Source: Pelagibius litoralis (GTDB lineage Bacteria > Pseudomonadota > Alphaproteobacteria > Kiloniellales > Kiloniellaceae). Taken from it: a stretch of DNA of 64,000 bases. The position numbers and the translations under genes are program-made. The stretch is taken from positions 151,353-215,352 of the forward strand of contig NZ_JAAQPH010000011.1 of the NCBI RefSeq assembly GCF_011683915.1, read 5' to 3'. Below, piece after piece: positions 1-10,268 of the stretch. Every line of letters begins with the position of its first letter. The stretch's first letter is position 1. Below the pieces are notes generated by a model. The model was not told the DNA's origin. It was given only the letters and a program-made list of their open reading frames with translations, and searched no databases.

Positions 1-842
1 TCTATGTCGACGTCGTCAGCGGCGAACCCCTCTTTGCATCGAGTGACAAGTACGATTCTGGCAGCGGCTGGCCGAGCTTTTTCAGACCGGCCGCGGCGGA
101 CAACGTTGTCGAGAAAAGCGATTCCAGCCACGGCATGGTGCGCACCGAGGTGCGCTCCAAGAACGGTGACAGCCATTTGGGACATCTCTTCCCGGACGGG
201 CCCGCCCCGACCGGACTGCGCTACTGCATCAACTCCGCGGCCCTGCGGTTTGTCCCCCTGGCCGAACTGGAGGCCGCGGGTTACGGCGCCTATCGCGATC
301 ACATTGATCCGCCGGAAAGCCAGTCTTCTCAGGCCAAGACGGTTCTGGCCGGCGGCTGCTTCTGGGGCATGCAGGACCTGTTCCGCAAGCTGCCGGGCGT
401 TCTCGCGACGCGGGTCGGCTATACCGGCGGCGATTTGGACAACCCGGGTTACCGCGATATCACGACGGGAACCACCGGCCATGCCGAGGCGCTGGAGATC
501 ACCTACGACCCCGCGCGCGTGAACTATGAGGACCTTTTGGGGTTCTTCTTCCAGATTCACGACCCGACCACCACCAACCGCCAGGGCAACGACATCGGTA
601 CGCAGTACCGTTCGGCCATCTTCGTGAATTCGGATGAAGAGGCTGCGACGGTGGCAAAAGTGATCGCGGCTGTCGATGCCTCCGGCTTGTGGCCGGGCCG
701 GGTGGTGACCGAAGTGGTGAAGGCGCAACCTTTTTATGAGGCGGAGCCGGAGCATCAGGACTATCTGCAGCGCTTTCCCCAGGGCTACACCTGTCACTTC
801 ATCCGGCCGAACTGGCGGCTTCCGCGCAACGAGGTGGCGTGA
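1..842 (+). CDS. msrBA: Peptide-methionine sulfoxide reductase MsrB-MsrA fusion (5' partial)
   Basis: Repairs both diastereomers of methionine sulfoxide with thioredoxin as reductant. The reading frame is already open at base 3, so the start lies outside the window. The first ~95 residues are Msr[10 protein letters not shown], then [10 protein letters not shown] and RYCINSAAL, the last carrying the catalytic Cys. The remainder is MsrA, with GGCFWGMQ (catalytic Cys), GYTGG and the GTQYRSAIF signature. The order B then A is the less usual one among fusions. The two CxxC zinc pairs of classical MsrB are absent ([11 protein letters not shown] where CGNCDAHLGH is expected), so this is a zinc-free MsrB. 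It ends at TGA 840-842, about 60 bp before the next gene on the same strand. Confidence 0.93.
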   Translation, partial: YVDVVSGEPLFASSDKYDSGSGWPSFFRPAAADNVVEKSDSSHGMVRTEVRSKNGDSHLGHLFPDGPAPTGLRYCINSAALRFVPLAELEAAGYGAYRDHIDPPESQSSQAKTVLAGGCFWGMQDLFRKLPGVLATRVGYTGGDLDNPGYRDITTGTTGHAEALEITYDPARVNYEDLLGFFFQIHDPTTTNRQGNDIGTQYRSAIFVNSDEEAATVAKVIAAVDASGLWPGRVVTEVVKAQPFYEAEPEHQDYLQRFPQGYTCHFIRPNWRLPRNEVA

Positions 843-904
843 CGCTGGAACGGGTTCGATGGGGGTGGTAGTTTCGCGCGCCTTTACCTGCGCCGGATCC
901 GACC

Positions 905-1516
905 ATGTCGATCATCACAAGCGTTGAACAGTTGGAAGGCCTCTATGGCCTTCCCAAGGAAACCTCCACCGTCAAGGAGGTCAGCCACATCACCCCGGAG
1001 TACCGGCGGATCATCGAGGCTTCGCCCTTTGCCGCTCTGGCGACGGCGGGGCCGGAGGGCCTGGATTGCTCGCCGCGCGGCGATCTTGCCGGTTTCGTGC
1101 GGATCCATGACGAGCGCACCCTGATGCTGCCGGACCGGCGCGGTAACAACCGGATCGATTCGCTGCGCAACGTGGTGCGCGACCCGCGCATCGCCCTGCT
1201 GTTCCTCATTCCCGGCGCCGGAACGACACTGCGGGTCAATGGCCGCGCCCATCTCAGCATCGATGCCGAACTGCTGGCTTCCTTTGCCGTTGACGCCAAG
1301 CCGCCGCGTTCGGTCCTGGTAATGACGGTGGAGGCGATCTACTTCCAGTGCGCCCGTGCCATCGTGCGCTCCGATCTCTGGAACCCGGAGAAGCACGCGG
1401 ACAGCAAGTCCCTGCCGACTCCCGGTGAGATTCTCGCCGCCCTCAGCGATGACAGGATCGGCGGTAAGGTCTATGACGACGCCTGGGAAGGGCGGGCCCA
1501 AAAAACCCTCTGGTAG
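905..1516 (+). CDS. Pyridoxamine-5'-phosphate-oxidase-family FMN-binding protein
   Basis: A 203-residue protein of the split-barrel PPOX fold, closest in pattern to the MSMEG_1061-type FMN-dependent proteins. Residues ~30-60 (FAALATAGPEGLDCSPRGD) and ~75-90 (LPDRRGNNRIDSLRN) are the flavin phosphate-binding segments of that group. RVNGRAHLS and the C-terminal YFQCARAI / RSDLW segment are also typical. No signal peptide or membrane segment is seen, so it is cytoplasmic. The substrate is unknown; relatives are annotated as pyridoxamine oxidase-like, but true PdxH residues are not evident. It ends 12 bp from the convergent LacI-type gene. Confidence 0.85.
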   Translation: MSIITSVEQLEGLYGLPKETSTVKEVSHITPEYRRIIEASPFAALATAGPEGLDCSPRGDLAGFVRIHDERTLMLPDRRGNNRIDSLRNVVRDPRIALLFLIPGAGTTLRVNGRAHLSIDAELLASFAVDAKPPRSVLVMTVEAIYFQCARAIVRSDLWNPEKHADSKSLPTPGEILAALSDDRIGGKVYDDAWEGRAQKTLW

Positions 1517-1528
1517 CTTTATTCGGGG

Positions 1529-2557
1529 CTATACGGAAACCGGGCCCGTCGATCCCCGCACCACCAGTTCGGCCGGCAGCTCGATATGGCGGCCCTGCTC
1601 TGCTCCGCTATCAGCTTCGCTCAGCAGAAAGTCGGCCGCCAGGCGCCCCATCTCCACCAGGGGGGCGTGAATGGTGGTGAGGCCGGGCGCGATTTCCCGG
1701 GCCAGTTCAAGATCGTCGAAACCTGTGATCGAAAGCGATCCCGGTACCGCTGTGCCCAGGGCAGCGGCTTCAAAGAGGGTGCCCAGGGCCAATACGTCGT
1801 TGCCGCAGACGATCGCCGTCGGCGGCTCTGCGGCGGCGAGTAGGGCGCGGCAGGCTGTGCGGCCCGCGGTGAGCGCATAGGGGCACTCCAAGATGCGTTC
1901 CGGCGGAAGGTCAATCGATCGCCTCTGCAGTGCCTCCCGTGTTCCCTGAATTCGCTCCGCGGCGCGGTCGTTACCGGCGGTGAGGCCGCCGATCATGGCA
2001 AAGCGCCGGTGGCCCAGGTCGTAGAGATAGGAAACGATCTTCTCCATCGCGCCGACATTGTCGAAACCGATGGTCGGGTGCGGCGAATCCGGGTGATGGA
2101 CGTAGGTGTTGACGTAGCGGATGCCGCGCCGGTCCAGCAGTTCGTAAATCTCAGGGTCACGCTGCTCGCCGGTCAGCATGATACCGTCGACACCCCTGAT
2201 GATGAGGTTCTCGATCTGGTTTTGCTCACGCTCGGGCAGGTAATCGGAGGAGGCGAGGAGCAGCGTTCTGCCACGGACGTCCAAGGCATCCTGCAGGGTC
2301 TGCGCCACCTTTGCGAAGATGGCATTGTCGAGGGTCGGGATCACGGCGCCGATGGTGTTGGTCCGCCTCGAAGCCAGAGCGCGTGCTGCGCCATGGGGCC
2401 GATAGCCGGTCTCAGTGATGGCGGCCATCACCTTTTCGCGCAGCTTGGGGCGGACTTTTTCGGGCGCGCTCAGACAACGCGAAACCGTTGCCGTCGAAAC
2501 CCCGACGCGGTTGGCGACGTCATCAAGTGTCGGGCGGCGATCCGGCTGTTGTTGCAA
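1529..2557 (-). CDS. LacI-family transcriptional regulator of the adjoining TRAP/HpsN operon
   Basis: A 342-residue DNA-binding repressor of the LacI/GalR family. The helix-turn-helix and hinge helix are at residues ~9-60 (TLDDVANRVGVSTATVSRCLS, then YRPHGAARALASRRT). A periplasmic-binding-protein-like effector domain follows (TIGAVIPTLDNAIFAKV, DGIMLTG, AIVCGNDVLALG, ITGFDD). The start is TTG at 2557: no ATG precedes it in frame before a stop, and AGAGAAG lies 7 bp upstream. The start codon is itself inside a palindrome that recurs before the divergent transporter genes, so autoregulation is likely. It is transcribed divergently from the small membrane protein and DctPQM genes, which it probably controls; the effector is unknown. 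Confidence 0.9.
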   Translation of the reverse strand: MQQQPDRRPTLDDVANRVGVSTATVSRCLSAPEKVRPKLREKVMAAITETGYRPHGAARALASRRTNTIGAVIPTLDNAIFAKVAQTLQDALDVRGRTLLLASSDYLPEREQNQIENLIIRGVDGIMLTGEQRDPEIYELLDRRGIRYVNTYVHHPDSPHPTIGFDNVGAMEKIVSYLYDLGHRRFAMIGGLTAGNDRAAERIQGTREALQRRSIDLPPERILECPYALTAGRTACRALLAAAEPPTAIVCGNDVLALGTLFEAAALGTAVPGSLSITGFDDLELAREIAPGLTTIHAPLVEMGRLAADFLLSEADSGAEQGRHIELPAELVVRGSTGPVSV

Positions 2558-2566
2558 GCGCTTACT
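2553..2566. promoter_or_regulatory. Candidate LacI-type operator 1, overlapping the regulator's start codon
   Basis: Top strand reads TTGCAAGCGCTTAC, centred on the AAGCGCTT core typical of LacI-family operators. It covers the TTG start of the regulator on the minus strand, so binding would block its own expression. The same 14 bases occur inverted at 2706-2719. Confidence 0.7.
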
Positions 2567-2705
2567 TCTCTTTTCTCATGCCGTCTGCCGGCCGGAAAAG
2601 ACCTCTGCGCCAGCAGTTCGCCCATCATATCCCATTGTTGGCGCGAAAGCATCCCAACTGTCGCTCCCTTGACTCCCGGCTGGCAGAGGTGCATTGTTTT
2701 GAAAA

Positions 2706-2719
2706 TGTAAGCGCTTGCA
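2706..2719. promoter_or_regulatory. Candidate LacI-type operator 2, before the transporter operon
   Basis: Top strand reads TGTAAGCGCTTGCA and shares GTAAGCGCTTGCA with the reverse complement of operator 1, about 150 bp away. It ends 17 bp before the ATG of the small membrane protein, a position where a bound repressor would block transcription. The 180-bp divergent region 2558-2736 holds both promoters. Confidence 0.75.
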
Positions 2720-2736
2720 AAAATAAAGGAGCAAGC

Positions 2737-2994
2737 ATGGGGAGGATACTGAAAGACAAGCTGCTGCTCGCTGCGGCCCTGCTGTTCGTGCTCTTCATCG
2801 CCAATGTGATTATCGGAAAATTCGCCATTCTGGGCGGGGCGACGGTCGTTCCCGGCCTGGGTGATGTTGGCGAGTTTCTGGTTCTTTTCGTGTCGGTGGT
2901 GCTGTTCATCGGCGTTTGTCTGCGGCGTGAAATGGCCGCCGATCGTGAAATTCGTAACCAAGCAAAAAAAGAAGGAGACGGGGATGCCGAATAA
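2737..2994 (+). CDS. Small two-helix membrane protein at the head of the TRAP operon
   Basis: An 85-residue protein not assigned to any family I recognise. It starts at ATG 2737 behind AAAGGAG. Residues ~9-27 (LLLAAALLFVLFIANVIIG) and ~47-62 (EFLVLFVSVVLFIGVCL) are hydrophobic enough to span the membrane twice. The C-terminal ~25 residues are charged and probably cytoplasmic. It is the first gene downstream of the LacI operator and overlaps dctP by 11 bp in another frame, so it is translationally linked to the binding protein. A role as an accessory subunit of the TRAP system is possible but only inferred from position. Confidence 0.65.
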   Translation: MGRILKDKLLLAAALLFVLFIANVIIGKFAILGGATVVPGLGDVGEFLVLFVSVVLFIGVCLRREMAADREIRNQAKKEGDGDAE

Positions 2995-4138
2995 GTCAAA
3001 GGAGTCGAGCCCGCAGTCGTTGGAGCGCCGCCGGTTCTTCGAAATTTCCGCAAAGTACGGGTTCACCGCTGCGGTGGTTGCCGGAGCCGGCGGTATGCTG
3101 TTCAGTGCCGAAGCGGCGGCACAGACCGCGAAGGAGGAAAAAGAGCGCGAGCGCGCGGCGGAACACAGCATGACGATTGCGACCGCCTACATCCTTGGCG
3201 CCTCGCGCAGCTATCCGATCATGCAGCTGGATTTCAAGGAGAACATCCAGAACGCGACCGCCGGCAAGGTCTATGTGAAACTTGCACCCGGCGGGCAGCT
3301 CGGCGCCGGTGGTGCCTTGGCCCAGAAGGTGCAGAACGGCACCATTCAGGCGGCCCAGCATTCGCTTTCCAATTTTGCGCCCTTTGCGCCGGTCGTCGAT
3401 CTGATCAACCTGCCGTATTTCTGCGGCGCCAATCAGCGCTTTGTGAACCTCGTTTCCTCATCGGCCTGGAAGGCCGAGGTCGATCCCCTTGTCGAGTCCA
3501 AGGGTTTCAAGCCGCTCTGGTATGTCGTCATCGATCCGCGGGTCGTTGCCGTGCGCAAAGGCGGCAAGGGGCCGATCAAAACGCCGGGCGATCTCTCGGG
3601 CATGAAGTTCCGGGTGCCGGGATCGAAGATGCTGCAGCAATACTACCGCATGATCGGGGCGAACCCGACTCCGGTGGCCTGGGGCGAAACACCCTCGGCC
3701 ATCAAGCAGGGTGTTGCCGACGCGCTGGACCCGGCGGTCGGGGCGCTGCATGTCTTCGGGTTCAAGGATATCCTGTCCTGGGTCACCTTCTCCCAGGCGG
3801 TGCCCGACAGCCAGGTCTATTCCTGCAATCTCGAATGGTTCAACGGTCTGCCCGGCGATGTGCAGGAAGGCATTCTCTTTGCCTCCGACATCTCCGCGCA
3901 GCAGAATCTCGCGAAGGTTCCCGCCGCGCGCAACTACGCCATGGCGGAGATGGGCAAGGCGGGCGTTCAGTTCTACTCGCCTACCACCGACGAACTGGGG
4001 GAGTGGGCCAAAGCCGGCGGCTACCAGCGCAGCGAATGGGACGGCTTCAAGAAGGAACTGGCCGGCTCGCTGGAGACTTTCGGAAAACTGGAAGACGCCG
4101 CCAATACCCAAAGCCGGCTCTACGTCCACGACGCTTAG
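2984..4138 (+). CDS. TRAP transporter substrate-binding protein DctP
   Basis: A 384-residue periplasmic solute receptor of the DctP family. It starts at ATG 2984 with GAAGGAG 6 bp upstream. The N-terminus has an RRR motif followed by FFEISAKYGFTAAVVAGAGGM and SAEAAAQT, a Tat-like export signal. Family features include SYPIMQ..FKENIQNATAGKV, PGGQLG, KQGVADALDPAVG and an aromatic, substrate-facing W/Y-rich half (NLEWFNGLPGDVQEG). It is followed by DctQ and DctM and by an HpsN dehydrogenase, so the ligand may be 2,3-dihydroxypropanesulfonate; that is inference from neighbours. A stem-loop follows the stop. Confidence 0.9.
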   Translation: MPNKSKESSPQSLERRRFFEISAKYGFTAAVVAGAGGMLFSAEAAAQTAKEEKERERAAEHSMTIATAYILGASRSYPIMQLDFKENIQNATAGKVYVKLAPGGQLGAGGALAQKVQNGTIQAAQHSLSNFAPFAPVVDLINLPYFCGANQRFVNLVSSSAWKAEVDPLVESKGFKPLWYVVIDPRVVAVRKGGKGPIKTPGDLSGMKFRVPGSKMLQQYYRMIGANPTPVAWGETPSAIKQGVADALDPAVGALHVFGFKDILSWVTFSQAVPDSQVYSCNLEWFNGLPGDVQEGILFASDISAQQNLAKVPAARNYAMAEMGKAGVQFYSPTTDELGEWAKAGGYQRSEWDGFKKELAGSLETFGKLEDAANTQSRLYVHDA

Positions 4139-4147
4139 CGTCATGCT

Positions 4148-4174
4148 CCGGGAGGGCCCTTTCGGCCTTCCCGG
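4148..4174 (+). other. Intercistronic stem-loop between dctP and dctQ
   Basis: CCGGGAGGGCC, loop CTTTC, then GGCCTTCCCGG: 11-bp arms with a single mismatch-type pair. There is no T-run, so a processing or 3'-end stabilising hairpin fits better than a full terminator. The dctQ gene begins about 70 bp later. Confidence 0.65.
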
Positions 4175-4242
4175 CAGCCCGCTGTTCTTCTCTTGGATCC
4201 AAAGGCGCCGCCATCGCGGCGGCCGCCTGAAGGGGTGCGCCC

Positions 4243-4770
4243 GTGAACCAAAAAACAAGCTTCTGGCATAAGCTGGACCAGAATGCCGAACGCTGGTTGT
4301 TGCTGGTCTTCTATGCGCTCATTGTTGCCACCATCGTTGTGGAGGTCGTCAGGCGGTTTGTGCTGTCCTATTCGTCGATCTGGGGCGAGGAGATCGCGCG
4401 CTACGCCTTTATCTATCTCGCCTGGGTGGGCGCTTCGGCGGCGGTCAAGGACCGGGCGCATATCCGCATCGACGTGATCGTCCACATGCTGTCCGAGCGG
4501 GGTAAGGCGGCAGTCTACCTCTTCGGCGATTTCTGCATGCTGGCGCTGGCCGTGATCGCCGTCTACACCGCCCTTGAATCCATCGAAATCTCGCTGCGCT
4601 TCGGCTCCGTCACCCATGGCCTGCGGATCAGTCTGGTCTGGTTCCTCGCCGCCGTTCCGCTTGGTTTCTCGCTCATGATCTTCCGCCTGCTGCAGTCGAT
4701 GCGGCGCGACTTCACGGACCTCTGCGCCGGCCGCGCGGTCAGTGACGGCGCGAAGCTGTTCGACGACTGA
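4243..4770 (+). CDS. TRAP transporter small permease DctQ
   Basis: A 175-residue inner-membrane subunit with four hydrophobic helices (about residues 18-38, 50-66, 85-108 and 127-150), the DctQ layout. The motif IWGEEIARYAFIYLAWVGASAAV...HIRID is characteristic of the family. It starts at GTG 4243, with GAAGGGG 8 bp before it; no ATG start fits better. It lies between the DctP and DctM genes and would stabilise the DctM channel. Confidence 0.9.
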   Translation: MNQKTSFWHKLDQNAERWLLLVFYALIVATIVVEVVRRFVLSYSSIWGEEIARYAFIYLAWVGASAAVKDRAHIRIDVIVHMLSERGKAAVYLFGDFCMLALAVIAVYTALESIEISLRFGSVTHGLRISLVWFLAAVPLGFSLMIFRLLQSMRRDFTDLCAGRAVSDGAKLFDD

Positions 4771-4780
4771 GGAGAACGGC

Positions 4781-6100
4781 ATGCTTTGGCAACAATTGCA
4801 GGAACAGAGCGTCGACCTGGGTTGGGAATTCTACGGCCCGGTTCTGCTCATCGTTCTGCTCATCGCGCTGGCGGTGCCGGTCTGGGCGGCGCTTGGCATC
4901 GGCGCGGTCGCCATGCTTCTGATCACCGATGCGCTCCCCATCTCCCTACTCGGGGAATCGCTGTTCGACGGGATCGATCACTTCGCGCTGATCGCCGTGC
5001 CGCTTTTCATCCTCACCGGGGATGTGCTGGTCCGCACCGGCCTGTCCGGCAGACTGCTGGATGTCGCCGACGCCACCACAGGCGGACTCCGCGCCGGCCT
5101 TGGCACCGCGACGGTGTTGGGCTGCGGCTTTTTTGCCTGTATCTCCGGCTCCGATGCGGCCGGTGCCGCGGCGGTTGGCCGGATGACCATCGGCAAGCTG
5201 GTCGAAAAGGGTTACCCGCGCCCCTATGCCTGTGCCTTGGTCGCGGCCGGCGCCTGTACCGGTATCCTTATTCCCCCGTCGATTGCTTACATCATCATTG
5301 GGTTGATCCTTGGCATCTCCGCCTCGACGCTGTTTCTCGCCGCTGCCATTCCCGGCGTCATGATCATGGTATCGATCATGGTGACCAACGCTGTCCTCAA
5401 CCGTATCTACCGATTTGAGGGGGAGACGCAGGGCTTTGACTTTGAGCGTTGGCGTAAAGCGGTCTGGGAGGGGCGCTATGCCCTGATGGTGCCCTTCATC
5501 ATTCTCGGCGGCATTTACTCCGGCATTTTCACGCCGACCGAGGCCGCAGCCGTCGCGGTAACCACCACCATCCTGATCGGTATGCTGCAAGGCACCCTGA
5601 CCTTGGCCGATTTCCCGAAAATGCTGGTGAGCTCGGCCAAGGTAAACGGCGTGATCCTGCCGATCATTGCCCTCTCCCTGCCCTTGGCGCAGACTCTGGC
5701 GGCGCTGCAGGTGCCTCAGGGGTTTGTCTTCGCCGTGACCGCGCTGACTGATGATCCGGTGATGATCGTCCTGTTGATGATCGGTATACTGATCGCGGCC
5801 GGCTGTGTCATGGAGACGACCCCGAACATCGTTATTCTCTCGCCGATCCTGCTGCCTTTGGCGCAGGAAATCGGCATGAACGACATCCAGTTCTGTGTGA
5901 TGATGGTGAGTGCGCTTGGTGTCGGTTTTATCACGCCGCCACTCGGCCTCAATCTGTTCGTCATCGCCGGTATCACCGGCGAATCGGTCCTGAAGATTGC
6001 CTGGCGTGCCGTGCCCTATGTCTTCGGCATGCTGGTTGTGGTGCTTCTCATTGCCTACGTACCCTCGCTGTCCACCGTGTTCCTGCCTGATATCTATTGA
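4781..6100 (+). CDS. TRAP transporter large permease DctM
   Basis: A 439-residue polytopic membrane protein, the sodium-coupled channel subunit of a TRAP system. The family motifs are visible: FDGIDHFALIAVPLFILTGDVL, GCGFFACISGSDAAGAAAVG, ILIPPSIAYIIIG, GIFTPTEAAAVAV and ETTPNIVILSPILLPLA. ATG 4781 is chosen because GAGGAGA lies 6 bp upstream and it begins 10 bp after the dctQ stop. The next gene, hpsN, starts 21 bp downstream, so the transporter and the dehydrogenases are one operon. Confidence 0.93.
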   Translation: MLWQQLQEQSVDLGWEFYGPVLLIVLLIALAVPVWAALGIGAVAMLLITDALPISLLGESLFDGIDHFALIAVPLFILTGDVLVRTGLSGRLLDVADATTGGLRAGLGTATVLGCGFFACISGSDAAGAAAVGRMTIGKLVEKGYPRPYACALVAAGACTGILIPPSIAYIIIGLILGISASTLFLAAAIPGVMIMVSIMVTNAVLNRIYRFEGETQGFDFERWRKAVWEGRYALMVPFIILGGIYSGIFTPTEAAAVAVTTTILIGMLQGTLTLADFPKMLVSSAKVNGVILPIIALSLPLAQTLAALQVPQGFVFAVTALTDDPVMIVLLMIGILIAAGCVMETTPNIVILSPILLPLAQEIGMNDIQFCVMMVSALGVGFITPPLGLNLFVIAGITGESVLKIAWRAVPYVFGMLVVVLLIAYVPSLSTVFLPDIY

Positions 6101-6118
6101 TCATCCAAAGGCCCCTGA

Positions 6119-8190
<2,072 letters not shown>

Positions 8191-8212
8191 CATCAGGCCA
8201 AGTGAGGATCTC

Positions 8213-9199
8213 ATGAAAGCGCTTGTATATACGGCGACCAAGCAAACCGAATACCGCGACGAACCGGAGCCGCAACCCGAGAACGGCGAGGCCCTGGTGC
8301 GCATCGAGGCGGTGGGCATCTGCGGGTCCGACATGCATGCCTGGCACGGTCACGATCCGCGCCGCGTGCCGCCGCTGATTCTGGGTCACGAGGCCTGCGG
8401 CACGGTGCTGGAGGGCAGCAATCCGGGAACGCGGGTCGTGCTCAATCCTTTGATCACCTGCGGGCTCTGCCGTTACTGCGTTGAGGGCCGGTCCAATCTC
8501 TGTCCGTCGCGGGACCTGATCGGGATGCGCCGGCCGGGCGCCTTTGGAGAGCGGATTGCGATTCCCGAAAACAACCTGATCGCGGTCCCCGACGGCATGG
8601 ACCCGGCCCATGCGGCCTTGACGGAGCCTTGTGCGACGGCCTGGCACGCGTTGGCCCTGGCGGCGCGCGCTGCCTGGCGACCGCTGGCCGAGAGCCGGGC
8701 GCTGGTGATCGGCGGCGGCTCGGTCGGTCTTCTGGGCGCTCTGATTCTAAAGACCTGGGGGGCGGCAGAGGTCCGCCTCGCCGAGACCAATGCGCTGCGG
8801 CGCGAGACCGCGACGGCTGCAGGCCTGGATGCCTTCGATCCCATCGCAGAGCCCGCGGTGCCTGCGGGTTTCGATCTGGTGCTCGATGCGGTCGGCATGG
8901 TGGCCACACGCCGGGCGGCGACGCAGACCGTTGCGCCCGGCGGGGTTGTTGCCCACGTCGGCCTTCAGGAGCCGGCGGGCGACTTCGATGCCCGCAGCGT
9001 CACCCTTTCCGAGATCACCTTTGTCGGCGTCTATACCTATACCGAAACCGATCTGCGGGCCTCGCTCGCCGCCCTTCAGGACGGCCGGCTCGGGTCCTTG
9101 AACTGGATCGACCAGCGACCCCTCGCCGAGGGGGGCCGGGCTTTCGAGGATCTGGATGCCGGGCGCAGCTCTGCCGCAAAAGTCATCCTGAGACCCTGA
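8213..9199 (+). CDS. Zinc-dependent alcohol dehydrogenase (MDR family)
   Basis: A 328-residue medium-chain dehydrogenase. Residues ~37-60 give the catalytic zinc Cys (GICGSDMHAWHGHDP) and GHEACGTV. The structural zinc cysteines lie in LITCGLCRYCVEGRSNLC (~80-97). A Rossmann segment follows (ALVIGGGSVGLLGALI). It is slightly short because one loop is trimmed; all metal ligands are present. It is 22 bp downstream of the SDR and closes the operon, ending 9 bp from a convergent gene. A role in converting DHPS enantiomers or sulfolactate is inferred. Confidence 0.88.
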   Translation: MKALVYTATKQTEYRDEPEPQPENGEALVRIEAVGICGSDMHAWHGHDPRRVPPLILGHEACGTVLEGSNPGTRVVLNPLITCGLCRYCVEGRSNLCPSRDLIGMRRPGAFGERIAIPENNLIAVPDGMDPAHAALTEPCATAWHALALAARAAWRPLAESRALVIGGGSVGLLGALILKTWGAAEVRLAETNALRRETATAAGLDAFDPIAEPAVPAGFDLVLDAVGMVATRRAATQTVAPGGVVAHVGLQEPAGDFDARSVTLSEITFVGVYTYTETDLRASLAALQDGRLGSLNWIDQRPLAEGGRAFEDLDAGRSSAAKVILRP

Positions 9200-9208
9200 C
9201 GCCTTATC

Positions 9209-10216
9209 TCACGCGGCAGAGACCATCTTCACGCCCGATCCCTCAAGCGTCATGGTCCTGTTGAGCAGCATCACGCAGGCATAGACCGCTTCGATGGCGG
9301 GGGCCGGTGTATCGGTCAGGCGGCCCATTTCCAGGATCGAGCCGATCAGGGCTTCGGTCTCCAGAGAGCGCCCTGCCTCGACATCCTGCAGCATCGAGGT
9401 CTTGTGCCGGCCGACGGACTCGGCCCCGGCGATGCGCTTTTCGATGGTGTGGCGGAAGGTGACGCCCAGCTTCTCGCCGATGGCCTGGGCTTCGGCCATC
9501 ATGGTGGCGGCGAGATCGCGGGTCTGCGGAAAGCGGCAAATGTCTTCCAGCGTGGCATGGGTCAGGGCCGAGATCGGATTGAAGGAGAGATTGCCCCAGG
9601 CCTTCAGCCAGATTTCGGAGCGGATGTCGTCGAGAATACGGGACCGGAATCCGGCTTCGACCAGCAGGTCGTGAAGCTGCTGGCCCCTTTCGCTGGTAGA
9701 ACCGTCCAACTCGCCGATCGGGAAGCGGTCGCCCTCGACGTGCTTGATGACGCCGGCTTCGGTGACCGCCGCCGCCGGATAGACGACGCAGCCGACGATG
9801 CGCTCTGCCGGGATATGGCGGCCAAGCAGACCCGAGGGATCGAGGCTGTCCAGCCTGCGCCCGTCCAGTTCCCCGCCGAAGCTGTGGAAGTACCACCAGG
9901 GCATGCCGTTCTGCACGGTCATGATCATGGTGGTGTCGTCCAGCAGGGTCTCGATATCCCGCGCAATCTGGTCCAGGAAATGGGCCTTCACCGCCAGAAT
10001 GATCAGATCCTGCTTGCCGGCCTCGGCGGCGCTGCCGACGGCCTTCATCGGGGCGACGAACTCCTGGCCGTCCTCCCAGATCAGTTTCAGGCCGTCTTTC
10101 TGGATCGCGGCAAGATGGGCGCCCTGATCGACCACGGTGACGTCATTGCCCGCCAGGGCGAGTTTTACCGCCATCAGACCGCCGATGGCGCCGGCACCGA
10201 CCACACAGATCCGCAT
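9209..10216 (-). CDS. Ketopantoate-reductase-family (ApbA/PanE) oxidoreductase
   Basis: A 335-residue NADPH-dependent reductase fold. It starts with the dinucleotide-binding MRICVVGAGAIGGLMAVKLA, has AVKAHFLDQ and TVQNGMPWWYFHS in the middle, and the ApbA C-terminal helical domain (EIWLKAWGNLSFNPISALT, GRHKTSMLQDVEAGRSLE). ATG 10216 is preferred: GGAGAGGAAG stands upstream and the Rossmann fold begins immediately. It follows an FAH-type hydrolase gene by 52 bp on the same strand. The long, W-rich variant is usually found in catabolic clusters rather than in pantothenate synthesis, so the substrate is probably a 2-oxo acid of an unknown pathway. Confidence 0.85.
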   Translation of the reverse strand: MRICVVGAGAIGGLMAVKLALAGNDVTVVDQGAHLAAIQKDGLKLIWEDGQEFVAPMKAVGSAAEAGKQDLIILAVKAHFLDQIARDIETLLDDTTMIMTVQNGMPWWYFHSFGGELDGRRLDSLDPSGLLGRHIPAERIVGCVVYPAAAVTEAGVIKHVEGDRFPIGELDGSTSERGQQLHDLLVEAGFRSRILDDIRSEIWLKAWGNLSFNPISALTHATLEDICRFPQTRDLAATMMAEAQAIGEKLGVTFRHTIEKRIAGAESVGRHKTSMLQDVEAGRSLETEALIGSILEMGRLTDTPAPAIEAVYACVMLLNRTMTLEGSGVKMVSAA

Positions 10217-10268
10217 AGTGACTTCCTCTCCTGCTAAAGCTTTTTCCTCGTGCGCTTGTTGCGTGCGC

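Noticed and set aside
2470..3171. Long antisense reading frames opposite strong genes, for example opposite dctP, pcaB, the Mo hydroxylase and the Liv genes
   Set aside because: They arise from high third-position GC, have Arg/Gly/His-rich composition without motifs, and lie fully opposite well-supported genes.
8213..8230. AAGCGCTT core at the start of the alcohol dehydrogenase, like the LacI operator
   Set aside because: It is coding sequence for the common opening MKALVY, the flanks do not extend the palindrome, and it lies inside the operon.
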